The notes under the pieces are model-generated. The model worked only from the letters and a program-made list of their open reading frames with translations. It searched no databases and was not told the origin of the DNA. The position numbers and the translations under genes were made by a program. Shown piece by piece: positions 58,141 to 64,000 of a stretch of 64,000 nt of DNA. How positions within the stretch are numbered: the stretch's first letter is position 1; each line of letters starts with the position of its first letter. The stretch comes from Vogesella sp. LIG4 (lineage in GTDB: Bacteria > Pseudomonadota > Gammaproteobacteria > Burkholderiales > Chromobacteriaceae), in the NCBI RefSeq assembly GCF_900090205.1, contig NZ_LT607802.1, positions 1,373,215 to 1,437,214 on the forward strand, given 5' to 3'.

Positions 58141-59060
58141 AAAGTAGAACGAGTCACCAGCCGGTGTCCCGATCCACTAGAAACGGGATAATCTTTAAAA
58201 GAAGAGAACGCATAGTTAAGAAGCTGTTCAGCACTTGATATTCGTTTCTGGGCTGTCGGGGCTCCGAGAACGACCGCAAAGACCCGGCGGGTCACGGGCG
58301 GATTCGTTTGCTTTCGTTTTGCCGTTGCAACGATGCAATAGCCCGCAGCCTGGGTATGGCCTGTCTTCAAGCCATCAACGGACGGATCCATGCCCAACAA
58401 CCAGTTCTTGTTTCTTTTATGGAACTTTCCATATGCAAAATTCTGCACCGATGAATACGAATAGTATTCAGGGAAATCTTTTGTAAGCCGGATAGCTAAG
58501 GTTGCAAGATCACGGGCGGTTGAATAATTCCCTGGTGTCGTGATACCTGAAGGCGTGGAATAGTGCGTATGAGTCATGCCGAGCCGCCTGGCCGTTTTGT
58601 TCATTTCCTGTTCGAAGTTGGGAAGTGTTCCCCCAACTCGCTCAGCCAGAACGTGTGCGGCATCATTGGCGGAGGCCACAATTAAGCCTTGAACCAGATC
58701 TTTGATCTGCACCCGCTGACCAGGTGCAAGGTACATTTGAGCTTCGTCATTGCCGACATCGCTGATATCAGCTGCGCTGACTACCACAGTCTCATTCCAA
58801 TGTAATGTCCCACGCTTTAATGCATCAAGTACGATGTATGCCGTCATGAGCTTGGTGAGAGAGGCCGGTTGACGTTCTGCATCAGCATTATGCTCCAGCA
58901 ATGTCTGCCCAGACTCGCCGTCAATTATCATCCATGAGGTGGCTTGGATATTGGCTGGTGGCTGGGCCGACGCAATTCCAAATGCCCCTATCGAAAGCAA
59001 TGTAATACCAAATTGGACAAGCGAAATACGGTGAAAATAAGTTGAAACTGGCTTCTTCAA
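58137..59060 (-). CDS. D-alanyl-D-alanine endopeptidase/carboxypeptidase (PBP7-like)
   Basis: 307 residues, signal peptide to about residue 32 (GIASAQ). Peptidase S11 motifs S-x-x-K (SLTK, about 67-70), S-x-N (SAND, about 128) and KTG (LKTG, about 230) are complete. The C-terminal beta-rich domain of PBP5 is missing, matching the PBP7/PbpG layout that cleaves DD-crosslinks. No partner cell-wall genes are adjacent, and the region carries accessory genes, so it may be an extra copy. Confidence 0.88.
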   Translation of the reverse strand: MKKPVSTYFHRISLVQFGITLLSIGAFGIASAQPPANIQATSWMIIDGESGQTLLEHNADAERQPASLTKLMTAYIVLDALKRGTLHWNETVVVSAADISDVGNDEAQMYLAPGQRVQIKDLVQGLIVASANDAAHVLAERVGGTLPNFEQEMNKTARRLGMTHTHYSTPSGITTPGNYSTARDLATLAIRLTKDFPEYYSYSSVQNFAYGKFHKRNKNWLLGMDPSVDGLKTGHTQAAGYCIVATAKRKQTNPPVTRRVFAVVLGAPTAQKRISSAEQLLNYAFSSFKDYPVSSGSGHRLVTRSTF

Positions 59061-59276
59061 TCTATGGGCCTTAGAAAAAAGTCATTGTTGGATAAAAACA
59101 GTAGCTGTGCTGAGCGAGTAAGGCACGGCCAAGGTAGCGATGAACGGAATGAACGAGAGTGACGCGACGCTATGTTTCGTTGAAGGGTGCCGTTACCACA
59201 AGCGAGGCACGAACCACACTGACCATTCCTTTTCTAGCGTGCATCTGCACAAACAACGCAGCGGTGGTTGGTGGTC
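59061..59276. other. Intergenic gap with no recognised feature
   Basis: 216 bases between the PBP7-like gene and the end of the chemoreceptor gene, both on the minus strand. I see no open frame, strong hairpin or promoter; it must hold the PBP7-like promoter. Confidence 0.6.
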
Positions 59277-61157
59277 TCATAATCTGAAGCTAGCGACCAT
59301 TCCTTTCAACTGATCGGCCAGTTCGCCTTGGTTCTGGACGATGACACTAGACTGACGGATAGCGGCGTCGGTTTGTTGCGCCATCGTATTGATGCGTTCT
59401 GCACCTTGTGCCATCACCGTCGTGGCCGCACGCTGCTCGTCAGTTGCACACGCGATTTCTCCCATGCGAGTTACCATGCCCTGTGTCAAGCTGCGGATCG
59501 CGGCGATCTCTTCAGCGGCATTGCGCGATAGCTCCACTCCTTGGCCCACAGACTTCTCCATGCTCCCCATGCGTAGCAGCGCTATCTGTACATCCTCGTG
59601 AATCGAGCCGATCACGCTACCGATCTCGATAGTGGCCCTGGCGCTGCGTTCGGCCAATTTTCGTACCTCGTCCGCCACTACAGCAAAGCCCCGGCCCTGC
59701 TCACCTGCCCGTGCCGCCTCGATCGCCGCGTTGAGTGCCAGTAGATTGGTTTGGTCGGCAATTTCCTTGATCACGATAACGGTGTCACGGATTCGTTCCG
59801 AGCGTCCCCCCAGGCTATCGAGCACCTCCGCCAAGGACTGGCATTCAGTGGCGATGCCGCCGATCTCGTCGGCTACCCTCACGACCGCCGAGGCGGAATC
59901 TCGCGAACTGTTATCGATCTGTCCGACCAGTTCACGGGTATCGCGCACATGGTCTGAAATCTGCGTGATACTGACAGTGATCTCTTGGATGGTGGCCGAA
60001 GTGCCAGCTAGCTCGGCGGACTGCTGGCACGAATCGCCTGAGATCCTTTGTGCGGTGGAGATTAGGCGCCGTGAGTCACTGGCCAGCGTCTCGGCTTGGC
60101 TGCGCACTGCTACGAACATCTTGTGCAAACGCTCGGCAAACTGATTGAAGGCGGCCGCGATCTGGCCCACCTCGTCAGTACCGGTCACTGGCAGGCGCTG
60201 AGTCAAATCGGCATCGCCGCCGGCGATCGCCTGCATGGCCCGCTCCACTTCGCCTAGACCGGTTAACAGACGGCCAACTCCAAACCAGGCCAGGGCGACC
60301 AACACGATGACAAGCGCCGATGCCGACGCCACCAACGTCCACAATAGGCCGGTCAGTGGCGCATATGCAGCATCGCGGTCCAACACGATACCGAGATACC
60401 ACTCGGTACCGGTAATTGGCACGATCTTCAGTAGGCGCTTGTGCCCATCCAGCTCAATCGTGGTCAGCGCTTGGGCGGTTTTGCTTGCCATGGCATCGAC
60501 GTCAACAATGGCCGGGAGGTAATGGCGGATCGGCTGCGAGAACGCTGCTATCTGCGGATATCCAATCAGCTTGCCGTCACGTTGTACTAGGAAACTGAAC
60601 CCGGCTACCGGCAGCTTCAGCGAGAGGACGCTGGAGACGATATTACCGAGTTCAACATCGCCCCCCGCTACCGCTTGAACCTGCCCGCCAGCCTTGTATG
60701 GTGCAGCAAACGTCACGACCAACTTTTGTGTGCTCTTGGCGATGTACGGCTCAGAAATCACTGTCGCGGCAGTTCTCTGCGCTGCCACATACCATGGCCT
60801 CACGGTCGGGTCGTAGCCGGGCGCAGGCTGTTTGTCGACCGAGTAGACTATGCGGTGGTCAGCGTATCCAACATAGAACAGACTGAATCCACCGGCTATG
60901 GCCGCCTGCGCCAGATGCGGACGCAACGGCACCACCCCAGGCAGATAAGGCAATACCGATTCGGTCACCTGCTTGCGGCTTTGAACCCAGTTGGCGATAT
61001 CGCGACTATAGCCGTTCAGGGTCATGGCCAACTCACGATTTAGCCCTGCGCTGACTTCACGCTGCATACGCAGGTAAGCAATAGCGGCCACCAAGGAGGT
61101 GCACAACAGGATGACGGCGACGATAAACAGGATAAAACGGGCACGCAGCGAAGCCAT
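59277..61157 (-). CDS. Methyl-accepting chemotaxis protein with dCache domain, amino-acid type
   Basis: 626 residues. TM1 about 8-28, a periplasmic double-Cache sensor (about 35-275), TM2 about 280-303, HAMP, and a signalling domain with [21 protein letters not shown] at the tip. The sensor holds the complete amino-acid-binding pattern described for dCache_1 receptors: Y115-x4-R120-x-W122-Y123, Y138 and D167. The next two genes (amino-acid racemase and symporter) make an acidic or related amino acid a likely ligand. 17 bases from the racemase gene. Confidence 0.9.
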   Translation of the reverse strand: MASLRARFILFIVAVILLCTSLVAAIAYLRMQREVSAGLNRELAMTLNGYSRDIANWVQSRKQVTESVLPYLPGVVPLRPHLAQAAIAGGFSLFYVGYADHRIVYSVDKQPAPGYDPTVRPWYVAAQRTAATVISEPYIAKSTQKLVVTFAAPYKAGGQVQAVAGGDVELGNIVSSVLSLKLPVAGFSFLVQRDGKLIGYPQIAAFSQPIRHYLPAIVDVDAMASKTAQALTTIELDGHKRLLKIVPITGTEWYLGIVLDRDAAYAPLTGLLWTLVASASALVIVLVALAWFGVGRLLTGLGEVERAMQAIAGGDADLTQRLPVTGTDEVGQIAAAFNQFAERLHKMFVAVRSQAETLASDSRRLISTAQRISGDSCQQSAELAGTSATIQEITVSITQISDHVRDTRELVGQIDNSSRDSASAVVRVADEIGGIATECQSLAEVLDSLGGRSERIRDTVIVIKEIADQTNLLALNAAIEAARAGEQGRGFAVVADEVRKLAERSARATIEIGSVIGSIHEDVQIALLRMGSMEKSVGQGVELSRNAAEEIAAIRSLTQGMVTRMGEIACATDEQRAATTVMAQGAERINTMAQQTDAAIRQSSVIVQNQGELADQLKGMVASFRL

Positions 61158-61174
61158 GGGACTCCTCTTGCAAA

Positions 61175-62611
61175 CTAATGAGCGTAGGCAAGCTCGACAC
61201 AGCGCCGGGCTAGGATCTCGGTCGGATCGATCAGCGCTACCGTACTGTCGCCCAATTTGAAACGCTCACATTGAGGGAGTATCAGCGGCAACTCTGTGCA
61301 GCCGAGGACCAACACTTGGGCACCAGAGTCGGCAAGGTGTGCAGCTGCTGCCAGCAGTTCTTCCTTGCAACGACCTGTGGTATAGCCAGCCTTGACCCCT
61401 TGCTCGCCATAGATGGCTTCCATTACCAGGTTCTGATGGGTTGGATCGGGAATGAGCAGCGTAAGGCCGGCGGCGTCTGCAATGGTGTGATAAACCCGGC
61501 TTTGCACCGTACCGGAGGTAGCCAGCAGTCCTACAGGCCTCGCGGTGCCGTAGTGCTTACGGATATACCCGATCGTCTCTTCCAGCATGTGAACCACAGG
61601 CACACTCAGGTAAGGTTGGATGCTGGGAACAAAGGCGTGAGCGGTGTTGCACGGAATGGCGATGGCATGGGCTCCGTCCGCCTCCAAACGCTTGCAGGTG
61701 GATAGCATGGCCACGGTTGGGTCGGTCTCTCCGCGAAGCAGATTGGCGGTGCGATCGGGAATCTGAGGATTCTGTTCCACCACCATCTTGATGTGATCCT
61801 GGTCGCGGGTGGCCGGTGTGTTATGGATAACCTTATTCATGAAATCGACCGTTGCCGCCGGCCCTACACCGCCGACGATCCCCAGCTTGAACGGTGCCGA
61901 TGTAACCTCCCTTTGATGAAGTAAGGCATATTCGGCATAGATCTCATTAATATCTGCTAATGCAATGCCAAACCTCTGCATTTCGGCTGCTACCATGGCT
62001 AGCTCTGTAAACCCTGGCAGTAGCAGATCTGCTTGTTGCTCCTGCAACTGATGGCAGGCCCGGCTTACTAATTCGATTACAGCTTTATCAGCCCCGCCTA
62101 CCTGTAAGCCACGAGTACCGTATACGGCCTCCATGAGTCCTTCTTGTTCAAGGGAAGAAGGGTAGATCAGTTGGTAATGTTCGCCAAAATAGCGCTCGAA
62201 CAGCCCCGCATGGCGCACATAGTCAGATGTCAGCACCCCAAGCCGGCTACCAGGCGCTATCCGGGCTGCAACATACTGGGAAAGTGCATCCATCATATCC
62301 AGCACGGGCGCCTCGAGTTCGGTCTGAATCTCATCGCGAAACACGTGGCTGGCGAAGCACGGAAGTAAGATGGTATCCACGCCACGTTGGATCAGGGTAC
62401 GGCCAGTTTCAAACACATAGAGCTTACGTGCGATAACATTACTGTCTTGTTCCAGTGAAGTACCGGCTCCACGGAAAGGGTGCTGTTCGAGCAGGAAATG
62501 TAGTTCCGTCTCTGCGTGACCTGCGGTATGCGCTTTCAGCAACTTACCGAACAGGTCGGCGCCAGCCAGCGCGCCCAGCCCGCCGATGATGCCCAGGGTT
62601 CTTTTGTTCAT
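61175..62611 (-). CDS. Tandem-domain aspartate/glutamate racemase family protein
   Basis: 478 residues made of two homologous Asp/Glu-racemase domains (about 1-235 and 241-478). The second has both catalytic cysteines: C321 (IPCNTAHAF) and C438 (LGCTELPLI). The first keeps C85 (LPCFASHVF), but the partner position is G200 (LPGFTELA), so it is probably inactive or changed in function. Single-domain proteins act as dimers; here one chain supplies both halves. Neighbours (amino-acid chemoreceptor, acidic-substrate symporter) suggest D/L-aspartate or glutamate. Which enantiomer is used cannot be told. Confidence 0.85.
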   Translation of the reverse strand: MNKRTLGIIGGLGALAGADLFGKLLKAHTAGHAETELHFLLEQHPFRGAGTSLEQDSNVIARKLYVFETGRTLIQRGVDTILLPCFASHVFRDEIQTELEAPVLDMMDALSQYVAARIAPGSRLGVLTSDYVRHAGLFERYFGEHYQLIYPSSLEQEGLMEAVYGTRGLQVGGADKAVIELVSRACHQLQEQQADLLLPGFTELAMVAAEMQRFGIALADINEIYAEYALLHQREVTSAPFKLGIVGGVGPAATVDFMNKVIHNTPATRDQDHIKMVVEQNPQIPDRTANLLRGETDPTVAMLSTCKRLEADGAHAIAIPCNTAHAFVPSIQPYLSVPVVHMLEETIGYIRKHYGTARPVGLLATSGTVQSRVYHTIADAAGLTLLIPDPTHQNLVMEAIYGEQGVKAGYTTGRCKEELLAAAAHLADSGAQVLVLGCTELPLILPQCERFKLGDSTVALIDPTEILARRCVELAYAH

Positions 62612-62670
62612 GATCGTGACGACTTAGCGAAAGAAGGCGGCCGCATCAAGCGGCCGCACAGGGTTAAACA

Positions 62671-63936
62671 TCAGGTGCGGGCTTCCGCCGGTTGAACAAT
62701 CTCTTGTGGGTTCTGCTCACCTTCCAGCTTGGCAACCACGGCAGTGGCAAGGCTATTGCCCAGCACATTGGTCGCAGTGCGTCCCATATCAAAGAACTGG
62801 TCGATCCCCATGATCAGCAGCAGCCCCGCTTCCGGCAGATGGAACATGGGCAGGGTTGCTGCCACAACCACCAGCGAAGCACGTGCTACACCGGCCATTC
62901 CTTTGCTTGTCACCATCAGTACCAGCAACAGAACCAGCTGCTGAGTAAAGCTCAAATTAATGTTGTAAGCCTGGGCGATGAACAGTACGGCAAACGCCTG
63001 ATACATCATCGAGCCATCCAGATTGAACGAATAGCCAAGCGGCAGCACGAAGCTGGAAATACGCTTAGGAACACCAAATTTCTCTAGAGAATCGATGGTT
63101 TTCGGGTAGGCGGATTCGCTACTGGCAGTCGAGAACGCCAGCATGATCGGTTCACGAATATGCTTCAGAAGCTCACCAACCGACTTGCCGAGAAACAGAT
63201 AGCCCACTGCCAGCAAAAGCCCCCACAGTAGTGCCAGCCCCAAATAAAACTCGCTGATCAGTTTGCCGTAGCTCAGTAACACCCCAAGGCCCTGTACCGT
63301 GATGACAGCCGCCATGGCGGCAAATACGCCAATCGGCGCCAGACGCATCACGTAGTCCGTGATGCGGAACATGATGCGCGCCAGTTCATCGATGCATTTG
63401 TCAAACGCGGTATGCCCCTGACCTTTGACAAAGCCGAGCGCAGCCCCGAAGAACAAGGAGAACACCAGGATCTGCAGGATTTCATTTCCAGCCATGGCTT
63501 CTGCAATGCTTTTGGGGAAAACATGCGTGATAAAGCCCCTGAGATTCAGATCTGCTGTTTTCAACCCCGCACTTGCAGCAGCATCCGGCAGTACCAACTG
63601 CATGTGATTACCAGGCTCAAACAGATTGACCAGTGCCATGCCGAGCAGAAGGGATGCAACGGATGCGCAAATGAACCACAGCATGGCTTTGAGGCCGATG
63701 CGACCAACCGCACTAGCATCCCCCATGCTGGCAACACCGGTAACCAGGGTGGCAAATACGAGTGGAGCGATGATCATCTTGATCATCCGTAAAAAGATGT
63801 CTGTCACTATGCTGAAGTAGCCGGCAATATCCTTGGCGGCCTGCGCGTCAGTGGAAAAGCTGTGGCATAGGTAACCAACCAGAACGCCCAGAAGCATTGC
63901 CACGCCAATCTGGCGAGTCAGTTTTTGGGTGTTCAT
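62671..63936 (-). CDS. Dicarboxylate/amino-acid:cation symporter (DctA/GltP family)
   Basis: 421-residue DAACS transporter. The two re-entrant loops are recognisable: STASSESAYP (about 270) and the GIDQFFDMGRTATNVLGN stretch (about 378-395), in which the aspartate, arginine and asparagine that bind acidic substrates are all present. The sodium-linked NMDGT motif reads NLDGS (about 308-312). The arginine favours an acidic amino acid or C4-dicarboxylate. 59 bases from the racemase gene, so the two and the chemoreceptor gene may be one transcript starting beyond 63937. Confidence 0.9.
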   Translation of the reverse strand: MNTQKLTRQIGVAMLLGVLVGYLCHSFSTDAQAAKDIAGYFSIVTDIFLRMIKMIIAPLVFATLVTGVASMGDASAVGRIGLKAMLWFICASVASLLLGMALVNLFEPGNHMQLVLPDAAASAGLKTADLNLRGFITHVFPKSIAEAMAGNEILQILVFSLFFGAALGFVKGQGHTAFDKCIDELARIMFRITDYVMRLAPIGVFAAMAAVITVQGLGVLLSYGKLISEFYLGLALLWGLLLAVGYLFLGKSVGELLKHIREPIMLAFSTASSESAYPKTIDSLEKFGVPKRISSFVLPLGYSFNLDGSMMYQAFAVLFIAQAYNINLSFTQQLVLLLVLMVTSKGMAGVARASLVVVAATLPMFHLPEAGLLLIMGIDQFFDMGRTATNVLGNSLATAVVAKLEGEQNPQEIVQPAEART

Positions 63937-64000
63937 GGCCGCCCTCCCATCAGTACTTGGTGACAGACAGAGCGTGAACCGTACGGGCCGGTCTCGGCGG

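Noticed and set aside
55688..64000. Prophage or integrative element with integrase
   Set aside because: No integrase, transposase, phage or conjugation gene is visible up to the window end, so only a tentative Tn7-site insertion is suggested.

Overview
The window is about 64 kb of GC-rich chromosome from a betaproteobacterium, most likely a Chromobacteriaceae relative (Neisseriales; Vogesella, Chromobacterium or similar). This rests on gene content and synteny: a complete his operon with a short-form HisG, tatABC after hisE and a HIT gene, the rsmI/lpoA-yraN-diaA-dolP block, and mnmG-rsmG-parA-parB-atpIBEFHAGDC-glmU-deoR-glmS, an arrangement usually close to oriC. The genus is an inference.

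Layout. 1-2354: end of a heme A synthase gene, then ctaB and a SCO copper chaperone (cytochrome oxidase assembly). 2378-3148: a YcgR-type c-di-GMP receptor. 3177-10098: hisG-D-C-B-H-A-F-I-E. 10115-12334: a HIT protein, tatABC and a DUF2069 protein. 12541-22177: a type I secretion operon (LapB/LapC-like), a LuxR-type regulator, a 1329-residue RTX/VWA adhesin with a LapA-like retention module, and an EAL phosphodiesterase. 22255-25941: dolP, diaA, yraN and lpoA, divergent from rsmI, then tRNA-Leu(CAA). 26042-31954: an OmpA-type lipoprotein, an autotransporter subtilase behind a candidate c-di-GMP-I riboswitch, tatD and a chemoreceptor. 32057-36736: a TolC-OmpA fusion divergent from lapG-lapD. 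36986-39564: a Tim44-like protein, trmO and an OlsB-like acyltransferase. 39760-55487: the mnmG-to-glmS block. 55488-64000: a less GC-rich, accessory-looking stretch after glmS (HxlR regulator, DoxX-like, SDR, NAD(P)-binding protein, PBP7-like peptidase, amino-acid-type chemoreceptor, tandem Asp/Glu racemase, dicarboxylate/amino-acid symporter).

How it fits together. Two separated loci make up a full Lap-type switch: exporter plus adhesin at 12.5-20.8 kb, and outer-membrane pore, periplasmic protease and c-di-GMP receptor at 32.1-36.7 kb. Between them lie an EAL protein with intact motifs and a protease under a likely c-di-GMP riboswitch. With YcgR, five c-di-GMP-linked elements fall within 37 kb, so attachment, detachment and perhaps surface proteolysis probably share one second messenger.

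The most striking non-genic signal is a 10-12 base word, (AAG)GTTGGCCGCA. It occurs about 37 times exactly (counted by eye, both strands) between 270 and 54518, three times as inverted pairs at gene boundaries. It behaves like the DNA uptake sequences of Neisseria but matches no dialect I know. It is absent after glmS, though it is also nearly absent from the atp operon.
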